DNA from: Thereva unica
Lineage: Eukaryota; Arthropoda; Insecta; Diptera; Therevidae
DNA: 64,000 bases
Assembly (NCBI GenBank): GCA_949987705.1
Contig: OX465283.1
Location: 71,247,720-71,311,719 of the forward strand
Direction of reading: 5' to 3'
The notes under the pieces were generated by a model. The model had not been told where the DNA came from, did not search any database, and worked only from the letters and a program-made list of their open reading frames with translations. Of the stretch, positions 24,304-35,644 are shown one piece after another (within the stretch, counting starts at the first letter, position 1; every line of letters begins with the position of its first letter). The position numbers and the translations under genes were made by a program.

Positions 24304-24855
24304 ATGGCCGACTCGGGCCGTCGCACCTTTTATGGCCTGCCCATCCGGCATAAGGTGCTAAGAAGGCCACATTTATTTTCGACTCTATCTCCGTTTGCGA
24401 AGGAATTCGTTCCTAAGGCTAAACGGGTTGTCATGTCACACTCACTGGACGAGGGCACAGCATTGAGTTATCTTTTCGAGGTGATGAATAGGTTAGCAGA
24501 TATTCCGGGATCGTTCGATACCATTGCGTCGAGAATCCTAACTATATTTTCCGATTTCAAGAATAATCCCTGGGTGTTAAGTCAGGCAATAGAGGGTATC
24601 TTCTATCGTTGCGTGGCGGAACCGGCGTTGTGCGTTATGGGAGCAAAATTATATGGGCTGCTGGATTCAATGAATCCCGAAAAGGGTAGTGCCTTTAGAA
24701 GTCTAGTTAGATTACTGTTGGCCGAGCTGCAGAGGCTACTTAGGCAGGACGGACTGAATGGTCGTAGGTTACGAGGGGTCGAGTTGTTCTTGTCGGCCGT
24801 AAGTACCCATACCCTTCGACGATCAGTTCAGGCGCCCGGAAAAAAAGTCAACTAA
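24304..24855 (+). CDS. MIF4G-like (PAIP1-type) ORF carried by element B
   Basis: An intact 183-codon ORF from an ATG in good context (ACAATGG). Residues about 55-168 resemble the MIF4G helical repeat domain of PAIP1/CTIF-type translation factors: a start region MNRLADIPGSFDT, then AIEGIFYRCVAEPALCVMGA leading to KLYGLL, and FRSLVRLLLAELQRL. MIF4G domains bind eIF4A, RNA or cap-complex partners and act in cytoplasmic translation. PAIP1's PABP-binding motifs are not visible. The first 45 residues (GRRTFYGLPIRHK) and the basic C-terminus are unrecognised. It occupies the place of gag-pol in element B, with no stop or frameshift. Likely a captured host sequence under some selection; the family call is from pattern similarity only. 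Confidence 0.5.
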   Translation: MADSGRRTFYGLPIRHKVLRRPHLFSTLSPFAKEFVPKAKRVVMSHSLDEGTALSYLFEVMNRLADIPGSFDTIASRILTIFSDFKNNPWVLSQAIEGIFYRCVAEPALCVMGAKLYGLLDSMNPEKGSAFRSLVRLLLAELQRLLRQDGLNGRRLRGVELFLSAVSTHTLRRSVQAPGKKVN

Positions 24856-26310
24856 TGCATTTTTCATTATCGTTTTGTTGGCGTCATCATTTTTTAATAC
24901 GTTAATTTAGAGAAAAATTAAATATAACAGATCTACACATGTATGTGTTTTTAAGACAGTTATTTGGTAAAAGTTAATAAGGAAATATAATTTTACAAAT
25001 TAAAATGCAACGAATTTGTAGTATTAACGATTTTATCATCAGGATATCAGTGGTCGTCGAGAAATTTTTTTTGTTTGTAAGGTTATTTTTAAAGGCGGAA
25101 AATGTATTTTCATCTCAACTCGGAACTTGCGAAGCAAAAAAATTGTACACAAATAAAGGGGACAGTATCCAGATATGGATGGCGTATTTAACAATAAGCC
25201 CACTAGAGCTTGCCGCAGCAGCCGCCAACTTTTCTTCATCTTGATGTCAATTTCCTCTGGATTCCTGATTTTCTCGTATTTCCCGCAATTGAAATATATT
25301 CAACGTATTCGAAATACGAAATTATTGAAAGTGTTTGCGTGACTGATATTCGGTAATGGGGCTCATACTGTTCTTGGTAGCTCTGGCTCATCTATTCGAT
25401 GCACCCTTCCCAAACGTGGAGTAGAGCTTTAATATACAAGCAGTGCATGATATACTCTATCTACGGCACAATTTCACTCAGTATGATCATCATGAATTTC
25501 CTGGTGTCGTGCCAGCACAAAGACATACGTCGTTGATTTTCCTCAAGGGGTCCTCTTCACCTTTTGATTTTTGGTCAGGCGTAGGTTTCCCTCGGCGAAT
25601 TAGTTGCCTGTCGTCCTACTGGGGAACTCCATGCAATGTGGGATTGCGTGAGTTGGACTCCAGGGTGTGAGGGGAAACTGGTTCGGGCGAGAATTTCTGA
25701 AAGATTAGAGGAGCCGGAAGGGGACAATATGGAATTGCCTTCAGCCGGATCCTTGTCCTTCCAGATATTCTTCCGAGAGAACCTGCAGACTGTCCAACGG
25801 TCAACAGGTTTGTATACACTCCTCACACTGTCCTTCCTCTTCGGTCAGTCTGGAGAATATCTCTCAGCAGACAGTTTGACTATCGTTTCACCGGGGGGAG
25901 TCAAAGGCAATGTGGTATTGCTGGAGACTGGCCCGGTGGAGCGAAAGCAACCCGGGTTTGTACGAAATGTTTGGAGACTTGTTGATATCCGTCGGGGGAC
26001 AATGTGGTATTGTCTTCCGCCTGTTATTCGCAACTCCAAATATTTCTCCGGGAGATTTTTCAGACTGGCCATCGCAAATTACGGTTGCAAGCATGTACCT
26101 AAATTAGAGTTAGCTTTTCACTCGGTTCGTATATTCTCAACTAGTTCACGTATGCCCGGCTAGCTCACTAGAACATGAGACTCCTATTCTCAGGTCGTAA
26201 GTCGAGTCCCACATTGGCGCCAACATATTAGACCTACGGCATAAAAAAAAACCGTCCGTTATTTTCGGCTCCTCACTGCCTCGCGAGTCGGCCTTGTGGA
26301 CCCGAGGGTA
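24856..26310 (+). other. Non-coding 3' segment of element B with imperfect repeats
   Basis: No protein family recognised. Related phrases recur at about 25728 (GGACAATATGGAATTGCCTT), 25908 (GGCAATGTGGTATTGCTGG) and 26000 (GACAATGTGGTATTGTCTTC), indicating a decayed tandem array of roughly 90-180 bp. Element A also has tandem repeats between its last ORF and its 3' LTR. No clear polypurine tract precedes the LTR. Confidence 0.5.
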
Positions 26311-28197
26311 TGTAACGGTCGGTTGGAAAATTTATTTTGACGGGGGAATTTAGTTTGGAAATCACCCTGTAGGCAAGGGGAAATTTACTGTAAAATTACT
26401 GGGGAGGAAAAGGAAAATTTAAAAAGGATAGGCGAGGGAAAAAATGAATAATGAAAGGAGTTTTTTTGGAAAAAAGGAAAGAGTTCTATCTAGTTCGTGG
26501 GACAGAATTTCATTAAAGAGTCCTTAAAAATTACACATAACTACAATATCATATTATCGTGTTATAAAATAATGATATTAACACGTTGATTAAAAGTATA
26601 CTGACGCGGTTCTATATTCGTAAGAATTAAATAAAAAGAAAAAAAATAAAAAAGGGTACGACTAAATAATAAATCATCATCATCAAAAACAAAAAAAAAA
26701 CACGACGAGAGAAGATCAGAAAGGAAAGAAGACGACGACGACGTACGGCTGCTCTACACCACCAACACACCACAACCAACGGGGGGGAGAAAAAAAGAAG
26801 CCACAAAAGATGACTAAGTAAAAATTTCATACATCAAAAAATATATGTAGCTTTCGTGGGTTAATTAAAACACAAAAAAAGAAAAAAATTAATAAAATAA
26901 AAAAAAGAAGAAAAACAAAAAAAAAAAAAAACCCAGAAGGATTAAAAAACGCACACGGGAGGAAAGTTTCACGTACATTTTGTTTTGCTATTGAAACACA
27001 AAAATCGGTATATAAAAGAAAATTTATATTTAGTTATTTTTCTTTGATATCGATAATATTCAGCGGAGAAGAATTATTTCAATAAAAACTGAGGATTTTT
27101 GTCTATAATTCGGTCGCAGATCGCAAATTACAAAAAAAAGGAAAAAAAAGGAAAAACTTTAAAAGCGGCTGAGGACGTCTAAAATAAAAAAAAAAAAAAA
27201 AAATTAATTGAATTTTGTGTGGTTGGGTTTTTTTTTGTTAGAGGAATAAAATAGAGAAGAAAAAGAGGGGGGGAAAATTTCGTGTGCTCGGAAAACCCCG
27301 TAGGCGGCGTTTTTACCAAAATATATTATACTCATATATATAAACTGAGGACGAGAGCTATAGTCAATTAACTGTCTGGGGTGGAGAAGTTCAACAAATT
27401 CTTGCAGTCCAGAAGAATATAAAAAAAAAAAAAAAGAAAACTTGCTTGTTGCTTTAATTTAAACATAAAAAGAAAAAATTTATTACTAAAATAACAATTT
27501 TAAATATTAATAGTATTTAGTATTAACTTGATAATATTCTTTATACTTAGTTGTGATTTGTGTTGCTCCTTGTCGGTAATAATTACATTTTGTTTGTTTG
27601 TTGGTTCAGGAAATTTTTGTTTTCCTCTTCTGTTGATTGTACTATCATTTGTACAAAGTGAGGAGTATTGGCCAATACTGCGCACTTTAGTGGTAACATC
27701 CATAAAGTACGTAACTCGTATTTTTTTTTATTTTATTTTATTGTATTCGTTCACGATTATTTGACATGGGCAACTAATCCGTGTTGTTGGTATTAAACTT
27801 CCATGTACTGTTTATGTTTAGTTTTCCAGATTAAATGATTATAATCATGAGAATGGTCCAGTGGTAAATTTTTTTGGTGGAATGGTTGAGGGGGGGATCA
27901 TTTCTTTTCAGGGTTTGACGCGGCTCAGGCGACGATCGGAGAATTATGGATGAAAGTCAAAGTGGCACCGATACAGGTAAGTGGTGAACCAGCCTCGGTA
28001 AATCCCGGCCACACACCCCACGACCCCTCCGGCGAGCTAGCTAACTCCGTGTGGCCGGCGTAGGAGTTCGGGATTTTCTTTGTATTTCTTGTGTACGGTG
28101 TTGGCTCCTTGGCCATTCTCTTCAGGGCTTATGGCTAAGGGGGTGACACCTCGCATAAGTGGCGCCCAATAAATGGTCGCGCCATTATGCTGTTACA
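26311..28197 (+). repeat. LTR of element B (1.9 kb)
   Basis: Starts TGTAACGGTCGGTTGG and ends ATTATGCTGTTACA, i.e. TG...CA with short inverted termini. The first ten bases equal the sense-strand start of element A's LTRs (TGTAACGGTC). The segment CGACCCCTCCGGCGAGCTAG (about 28020) corresponds to CATCCGGCGAGCTAG in A's LTR and CCCCCCGACGAGCCAG in LTR-C. The middle is A-rich with long homopolymers. GTAT follows immediately. Confidence 0.65.
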
Positions 28198-28201
28198 GTA
28201 T

Positions 28202-30371
28202 CAATGACAATGAACGCAAGAGAATCATGAGTTAAAACCATTGCTCCTCCAATCTCTTAGCATCTTAATAATCTTTTGTAATCCTCTTGTAATTAATGTA
28301 GTATGTCGGCCAATTTCCTATAATAACGAAACAGACAAAAGGCCCCAATGTCTTTTGAGTAGGCTTTACTTCACAGTATTTAATGTACGAGATCATTGGA
28401 TTTCCTATGTTATACTGTTATAAGTAACACTATTCTAACAATAACATTAATATTTACAAATTAAAAAAATAATAATAAAACAAAGAGCGCAAATTTCTAA
28501 AGTATAAAGGTTAGTAAAAGTATTTTTAATTATCAAAATTTAAAAAAAAAGATTATCAAAATAGAGTATTTTGACCGGTTCGATTTTCTTACTTGTGTTA
28601 TTTTGGAACACCCCCCCCCCCCCCTAGTTTTCAAAGAACTATATTGTAGGGGTAGTTTTAACCCCTTAAGGGTTGAAAATAATTTATTTTTGCCTGACAG
28701 TACGCCCACAATCGAATTTGAAGCATAAACTTGAAAAAAAAAATTTACAATTTTTGCCATTTTTGGCCGATTTAGGGGTAGTTTCAACCCTTTAGGAGTA
28801 CCCCTTACCATAAAGTTCGCCTTAATTTTGTATAAATCAACCACCTTCGCAAATAAATATTAAAAAAAGTGCATTTCATCGCATTAGTTTTCATTATTAC
28901 TGCAATAATCGCGAAAACCCCCTAAAAAGGGGTGTTTTTTGCATTTTTAGGGGTGACGCCCTAATTTTAGGACCGCGGGACCTCGATTTTCGTGATCAGC
29001 GACCCCAAAAACGTTTAGGGTTCGATTTTCTTAACGGTGTTATTTTGGAACACCCCCCCCCCCCCCGCGTTTTGAATGGACTAGTAGCACTCCTCCACTA
29101 AAAGTATATTAGCCGCCAAGGTAAAGCTCTTTCAATTCTATTATAAAAGCAAATATAGAGGATATTTAGAACAATAATGAATTATAAGAACCTTGATTTT
29201 TAAGTATATGCATAAGATATTAATTATGGGTCTTATTCAATAATCAGATACTGGGCAGTATTTTTTATTTTTTAAATTTCTTTTCTACTTTAAAACCTGT
29301 GAAATTATATGAAAACACGAATAACTCGACGAGAGAGAAATGCAAAACAAAATTCTCTTATAACAAGAAAGCTGCATTTCTCCGAAAAGCTCACGCCTCA
29401 CAATTTCCCCTGCAGAGCTTCCCAGAAGGAGAAACTTGATGAAATCTCTCCGAAACTCACTTGGCCTTGAAAGGAAGCTTCAAGGTCACGGGTAATTTTC
29501 ATTTCTGTTTGTTGGCAATTTTCAAAATTATCCTTATCCACTTTGAAGCGGCACGATAAATAATTTGCTGTTTATTAGTCCTGCGTCTGGTCCTTGGGGT
29601 TGAAACGTGCCGGCGTGGGCCATTCAGGTTGGGTCCTTTCAAATTACGAGAAAATGTGCTGCGGTATGGAGCACACGTTCCTCAAAATCGGCGATCTCCG
29701 CTGGTGTTTGATGACGGAACCCGAAATAACAAAATTGATTCTTGATTTCAGTTTCTCTATTTTCCCACTGGGACCGAAAATCGGCCTTTGATTGCCAGCG
29801 CGGCCCGCCAGCTCTGGATATTGTTCCGCCGAGGCTAAGTACACAGATCGGAGCGTCTGTCTCTGCTTGGTGTCCTAATTAATGAGTCAAGTTTAAATTA
29901 TCCGTGGATATTCGGGGAAATCTTGTTATGACTACGTTGGTGGGAAATCAACAAATTTTGTTTGTATTCTTTTAGAAAAATTTCCATTTTTAAGTTACTG
30001 GGAAATCAGAAGATTTTGAGTTGTTTTCTTCAAGCATTATCCATGAAACTAATAATGACACTCAGTTCCGTGTTTTGACAAATGCACACGAGTTTCAATT
30101 GAATACGTATAGCTTAAAAAAATTTTGCTTTGATCAAATATGTTTGCATTTTTTTTTTTAATTCTTAATTAGGTATCTCCTCAAAGCTAGATGCTTAATG
30201 CTGGATAGTGTGGTGTGCAAGACTTTAAACAAACTACTTAATTCGTCGGATAAAACGAAAATTAAATTGTGCCTACCATAGAGATACCTCGACTTTTTGT
30301 AGAACCGTTTGAACTGCTCTATAAAGCATGGGTAACACCGAACGCGGTAACACCAAAAGTACAAACTCTAA
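28202..30371. other. Gene-free stretch with poly-C repeat units
   Basis: No coding region recognised. TTATTTTGGAACACCCCCCC (followed by more C) occurs at about 28600 and 29040, each preceded by TTCGATTTTCTTA, so they are two copies of one dispersed repeat. The part at 29350-29900 is less repetitive and may be single-copy host DNA. Confidence 0.4.
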
Positions 30372-30791
30372 AGCCTAGGCCACATAGCACAAGTGTTCCG
30401 AGTTCGTCTACCCGTTTTCCGTCTCTCTATCTTTCCATGTTCCGATATTTATTTGTATGGTAGCCACAATTATCCGTTTTCTGTTTCTCCGTATTTTGGT
30501 GTTCCGATATTTATTTTTATGGAGCTACAAGCGTCCGTTTCCATGGCACCTTTGATTTTATTGACAAGTGAGTAAATTTGCGAATTCTATTTACTCAATC
30601 TACAAAAAATTGAGGTAACGTTTCCGTCCATCCGTTCTAAAGTTGAAATTTGTTTATCTTTTCCGTTTACGTGTTTTTATCGTTCCGTTCTTTTTTTGTT
30701 TATCTGGTCAACCAGTATTAAGACTTAGTAATCAACTTTGACAGGAAGCGGAACACGGAGATCGGAAGACGTGTGCTATGTGGCTCCCGCT
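30372..30791. mobile_element. Harbinger-type MITE with TAA duplication
   Basis: The left end AGCCTAGGCCACATAGCAC and the right end GTGCTATGTGGCTCCCGCT are inverted over 19 bases with few mismatches. TAA flanks both sides (30369-30371, 30792-30794). Internal direct copies of GTTCCGATATTTATTT (about 30439 and 30501) are present. There is no coding capacity in 420 bp. Confidence 0.7.
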
Positions 30792-30878
30792 TAAAGTTAA
30801 CAATGGAACCCAATATACATAACGCCGAATGTCCGCCTTGGCAAATTGATGTTCTTTTCATGAAAATTTTATTTCCTT

Positions 30879-32283
30879 GGGGTCTTCCATAAATTACGTG
30901 AGGTGAATTTTGCGATTTTTCGACCCCCTTCCCTTGGTGAGATTTCGTGAGATTTGGCCCGACCCCTTGCCTCCCCCCTAATCTCCAGTGAGATTTTTCA
31001 AATATTAAAAAATCTCTGGTATTTACACTAAAAATACGTATTTACGGTCGTAACCACAGCAAGACGGGCCTTTCCTTAGAATATAGAACTGCAGGAAGGC
31101 CTTCGCCTATAAAATTCGTGGCTTAACCGTGATGAAATCTCGGTCAGTTGAGTGTCAAATTATACATATCTGCTTTGTTTACATTAAGATGAAATACCAT
31201 CAGCTGATTAGAATTCAGAGTGAAAGGCGTGTAAAAATTTCATATGCCAGAAGGGGGGGGAGGTGCTGGGAGAAAGATTTTTTTTTTTTTTGAGATAACT
31301 GATAATTTGGACTCCTTGTCCTCCTCTATTCTACTCGCTTTTCCGCTTGTAGTGAACACAACTACCAAAACGTGACACTCACTCAACAAGCATTTCATTA
31401 CGCTAAAATTCGGCATGTGCCTTCTGGTAGTTTTAAATTCTAAGGGCCTTTTCGCCGGTCAGTGTTACTTGGCTCGTACTCTGCAGTATTCGACGAGTCG
31501 CGCGTTTGGCTAGCCGGTGGAGGCTAAACAAACGAGTAAAAATTGTTGTGTAAGATTTACCCATATCTTCAGGCCCCAATTTTCACATAGGTCTCCGGCA
31601 GGCTATGGCCTGAAAGTTTTCGCCTTGACGCCAAGCATCACCATACACTCACCTGCCGCCAACTGTATGGGGCCTGCAGTTCAAGAAAGCTGACAAAAAT
31701 AGCATTTATCGTCAGTTCGTGCCTAAAGATGTGAATTTCTATTCACTCTCTAGCCGTGAATTGACGGCAAGAATTCACGCCGTATCCACTCGGAACGGAA
31801 AGCAAGGCGCGAGCTAGGCGTGAAAACCATCCAAACTCGCGTTGGCGCTCACGACGTGAGTCTGGAGCCGCCTTGAACCTTTCGTTGGGGCCATGAGCAT
31901 TTTTTCATTTGAATTAATAACCTGCTATGCTAAGCAGTCGTTTTCGCCTGTGTGTCTATAGGGAATCTTGACTTCACCTGCCTGCCACGGCCTGTCAGGC
32001 GGATACCTTAAGTATCATCCCTTTGTTAGACTGAGTCAAGCTTAATCGTACCGGCCGACCTGGTATGACAGCCTACAGGCAGCCTGTAAGTGAATGGGGT
32101 CTTTAGTGGAGAGACATGTTTTACTTAATTTAACCCAATTTTCTCGCAATTTTACACGGTTTCTTTAAAAAAAAATAATTACGTTATATTTGCCGAGACC
32201 TCCTCTCCACCATGTGAAATTAGGTGAGATTCGGTTCGACCCCCTCTGCCCCTACACGCCTCACGTAATTAATGGATGACTCC
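30879..32283. mobile_element. TIR element (CCATAAATTACGTGAGG type)
   Basis: The left end GTCTTCCATAAATTACGTGA and the right end TCACGTAATTAATGGATGAC are inverted over 25 bases with about three mismatches. Subterminal ACCCCCT-rich and GGTGAGATT words are repeated near both ends. The middle (about 31300-32160) has higher GC and no recognised coding. Superfamily undetermined. Confidence 0.55.
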
Positions 32284-32523
32284 TTTACTAGCCCGCACGG
32301 CGCCTGCAGCTAGCCTGCACGATTGAGTAAACATTTGACTCGCCCGTTGCTAACATGCAGCTAGCATGCACGAACAGTGTCAAAGGGTCTTTTTCTAAAC
32401 TCAAATTTAAAACGAAAAAAAAATACTCGTAAAATAAAGCTTCTTAAAACAGATAGGTAAGTCTCTCTCTAATAGACCAAGTAAAGGTATCAGATACACT
32501 GCCCAGACCAATCAACATCTATA

Positions 32524-32850
32524 ATGGACTCCGACAAAGGAACGGTCTGGCCTGCCTCCTTTTCAAACTGGCGTTGGAGAAAGTGATCCGAGATTCGGAC
32601 TTGACATCAAGCGGCGCAATCCTCCACAAGACCACCCAGCAGCTCTACAAGAAGCTTTCACTCAGATTAAGCAGGCGGCAGGAAATCTGGGACTGCACAT
32701 TAACGAAAGCAAAACAAAGTACATGGTGGCCTCGTCTACAAGAACACCTAACATTAGTCCCACAACCAAGATAGAGAAACACGAGTTTGAAGTGGTAAAA
32801 TCATTTACTTACCTTGGGTCAATAGTAGCTACCGACAATAACAATGGTAC
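32524..32850 (+). pseudogene. RTE-like RT fragment
   Basis: Reading LRQRNGLACLLFKLALEKVI, then after a frameshift IKQAAGNLGLHINESKTKYM and FEVVKSFTYLGSIV, this follows the RT palm-to-thumb order of RTE elements (G.RQGD.LSCLLFNLALE, GL.IN..KTK.M, F.YLG). About 105 codons survive with at least one shift at about 32640. The catalytic YADD box is missing. Confidence 0.7.
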
Positions 32851-32883
32851 GACAAGAAGCCGAACAAAATATTACTAAAATTC

Positions 32884-33084
32884 AACAGGAGAAGAGGAGA
32901 CAAAGCAATCAGAAGCGTAAGGCAAGTGTCTATAAGGAGCCCAGGGTTGAAATCAAAACCTAAGTTTTTGGGACCTTACCGCGTAGTGAAACGGCAGAAT
33001 CACGACGGCTAGGAATTGGAAAAGATAGGTGTCGACGAGCGACCCAGGATAACTACAGCCGCGTCGGATGGCTTTAAAGAATAG
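32884..33084 (+). pseudogene. Ty3/gypsy integrase C-terminal fragment
   Basis: The reading QEKRRQSNQKRKASVYK, then one frame over SPGLKSKPKFLGPYRVVKRQ, ELEKIGVDERPRITTAASDG and stop at 33082-33084, matches the integrase tail of gypsy elements (LKLKPKFLGPYRV). It contains an in-frame TAG and a frameshift. It sits 14 bases before the start of an LTR-like segment (33099), the normal position for the end of pol. Confidence 0.65.
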
Positions 33085-34144
33085 GGTCGAATAATACTGT
33101 TACGTTTTTACGGCTTAACGGATTCGTAGGATTAATTAAGGAATACACTTTTTAATTATCCACACAAAATTTATTTATTACAAACCAAAACACAATTTAA
33201 TAACAAACACAATTCTTACAGTTCACTATAATCACTTTCAATTTAATAACTCGCACTATTAAATTCTATCTATCCCTTTATAGTCCAGTGCAATTAGTAA
33301 ATCAAATTGCATTTCATGATGGTCAAAATTTTTTTTTTATAATTTGTTGGGGTACATCGAACAATGTTAAAACCAAGTTTGTGGGGTCGCAGTATGATTA
33401 GAAAAGCCGCCATCTTGAAAAAGAGGTAGAGGTCGTTTATACCAAATAACTCGGTTGTGTGCAATGATAGCTGAAAATGATCAAATGAAAAGTCATTAGA
33501 GAATAAAATTATCTACAAAATGAGCTCTTAACGAGGTCTGTAAGTTAATTTGGCTCAAAGTTATGGCCGCTCAAAGTTCGAACTTGTTCGGGTGGTTGAG
33601 GTTGAATGCAGTTTTTTGCGATTATCTCGTAAGATATTAATTTGAGTGGGTTAATGCCGATTACCAAACTTATAGTGCTAGTGATTACCTTTAGAATAAG
33701 CCCTTAGTCATCGTTCTCGCTTGTATAGTTTGCGAGTAATACAACGCCAAAGTTCGCACTTCACGTGCCTGAAATAACTAATTACGCAATTTTTTTTGAA
33801 TATCTCCTTAACGGTTGCTCATATGAAAAAGTAGTAAACAGCAAAAATTCGGACAATAAAAATATCTTTCAAATGAGCTATTAGTTGAAGCTCCATATCG
33901 TTTTATGCCAGCGATACAATCGGTCAAAGGTCAACCGCGAGGTTTACGAATTGTTTGTTTAACTACTTTGGGAAATTATAACAATGAGACATATGTAGTG
34001 GCTTAGAACCATCAATTTTGACATTCTAAAACTATTTTGTTTGACGAGAAACAATAAATATTCATCAGTAAAACTTTCTCACGAAAGAAAGATTAGCAAT
34101 CGAAGGTTTAAGGGCCAAGATACTTTCCCAAAACAGTCTCCAGT

Positions 34145-34440
34145 CAGTTGAATTTAGTTAAGTTGAGATTAGTTGAGTTTAGTTGAGTTTAGTCGAGTTT
34201 AGTTGATTTTGGTTGAGTTTAGTTGAGTTTTGTTGGTGTCAGTTGATTTATTGGAGTTTAGTTGAGTATAGTTGAATTTAGTTAAGTTAGTTCTGTTTAG
34301 TTGAGTTGAATCGTTAATAGTTAGATTAATCGTTCAGTTTAGTTGCGTTTGGTTGAGTTTAGTTGAGTTTGGTTCAGTTTAGTTGAGTTTAGTTGCTTAG
34401 AATTGGGTTGATAGTTAAGTTGAGTTTAGCTGAGTTTAGT
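34145..34440 (+). repeat. TTTAGTTGAG simple repeat
   Basis: Many imperfect copies of the 10-mer GTTTAGTTGA, with variants GTTTGGTTGA and GTTTAGTCGA, fill about 300 bases of the long-TIR unit interior. Confidence 0.85.
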
Positions 34441-34706
34441 TACTTTTTTTTTGTCGCAATGGAGGTTTGTTTGATGTGCAAAACAAGTATAAGTGTAGGC
34501 CAAGTGAGAACGGTTAAAGAAAGGGGAGTGTAATCACTTTTAAAGACAGGGCCGAACTATCGCCTACGCCAACAACGCCATGGCGTAGGGCGGCACATTA
34601 CTAGGGGCGGCAATAATGTGAAAAAAAATTTTTTTTTTAATATTTTGGAATGAAATTTTTTTTTATTTAATTTTTTTTAATACATACTATTCTACGGTTT
34701 TTAAAT

Positions 34707-34877
34707 TAGTACTTTTCGAGCTTTTTTCTGAGCAAAATCGTCAATTAACAATTCGTCATCTAGAGATCGATTAAGCTCAGCTTCAATGCACAATATTGCA
34801 AATGAATTAAGTCTTTCGTCATCTACACTGGCACGTAAATAATTTTTTATTCTCTTTAACACTGAGAAAGATCTTTC
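34707..34877 (-). pseudogene. hAT transposase C-terminal dimerisation domain fragment
   Basis: The minus-strand reading is ERSFSVLKRIKNYLRASVDD followed by ERLNSFAILCIEAEL and LLIDDFAQKK. The ERSFS.LK.IK..LR...ERL motif is the conserved end of hAT transposases (dimerisation region), most like the Tip100/ZMYM group. The frame is intact for about 56 codons, but the DDE catalytic part is absent. Confidence 0.8.
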
Positions 34878-34936
34878 ACCACTACAATTATATAACTAGT
34901 TGCGATGTGGGTTCGACCCTTTCGGTCCACACGATC

Positions 34937-35644
34937 AACTTCCCAGTATGATGGATGTTGAATATTATGATTGGATATTTTAATAATAAATGAACAATAG
35001 GCAATTGTGGAATATATGTATGTATAATACCGAGAATTTGTCACAATTGTTTATCAATATTTTCGCTAAAATGTCAAACTAAATGTGCGCACTTACAAGA
35101 TTAGGATGCCGAAAATGTATATAAAATTGATGTATTAATTTTTTTCGGAACCTCAATGAAGTCGATATAGTTTTTAGTTCGCGCGGTATCGTGGAGGTAC
35201 AAAAATCACTTAAGTCATTTACACCAAAAAGCCGCTGGACCGAATATCATAAAAATCTTTTCAGATTATATTGTCGCTAATACGCTTCGAACGGCACCTC
35301 AAGTAAGTCAATATCTTTCGTGGTTCGGGCGATATCGTGCAAGTACAAAAATAACTTACGTCGCTTAAACAAAAAAACGGCTCGACCGAATTTCATGAAA
35401 ATCTTTTCAGATCATATTTCGGTTAATACGCTTCGAACGACACCTCAACGATGTCGATATCAGTTTTGGTTCGCGCGATATCGTGCAGGAAAAAATGACC
35501 ACATCCGTACGCACATACACACACACATATTTCCTCCCAATTTTTTGCTTAAAATGCTCCTGGGACCTTGAAAGATTAAAATACGTTGAAATTTTCGATT
35601 TCGATTTTCGGACCGATTACAATAACTTCCTATACTGGGAAGTT
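34937..35644. mobile_element. TIR unit nested in the hAT
   Basis: AACTTCCCAGTAT at 34937-34949 is perfectly inverted at 35632-35644. The interior holds a tandem array (35130-35490) and no coding. The target duplication is unclear, and the superfamily is unassigned. Confidence 0.55.
35130..35490. repeat. About 130-bp tandem array (2.5-3 units)
   Basis: Units share TTCGCGCGATATCGTGCA, CGACCGAATTTCATGAAAATC and AATACGCTTCGAACG, beginning at about 35150, 35281 and 35412. The inter-unit spacing is about 131. Confidence 0.75.

Larger units (their letters stand above)
23043..28197 (+). mobile_element. Element B: non-autonomous LTR-type retroelement lacking a 5' LTR
   Basis: The unit is bounded by GTAT on both sides (23039-23042, 28198-28201). 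It contains a primer-binding site at 23057, a structured 1.2-kb leader with two copies of a palindrome shared with element A, one intact ORF (24304-24855), a 1.4-kb non-coding segment and a 3' LTR (26311-28197). There is no gag, protease, RT or integrase. The leader word ACCGCGAGGCCTTAGCCCTT (about 23222-23241) corresponds to CCGCGGTGCCTTAGCCCTT in element A's leader. The left end (TGTAACAGCATAAATGGCGC) is nearly the inverse of the right LTR end, and a 5' LTR is absent. Confidence 0.65.

Noticed and set aside
25443..26163. Overlapping frames on both strands in element B as a second gene
   Set aside because: The frames overlap on both strands, have no recognised motif, and coincide with decayed internal repeats.
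26627..26830. Hydrophobic 67-codon minus-strand ORF as a membrane protein
   Set aside because: It arises from A-rich homopolymer DNA within the element B LTR read backwards; composition alone produces Leu/Phe-rich frames.
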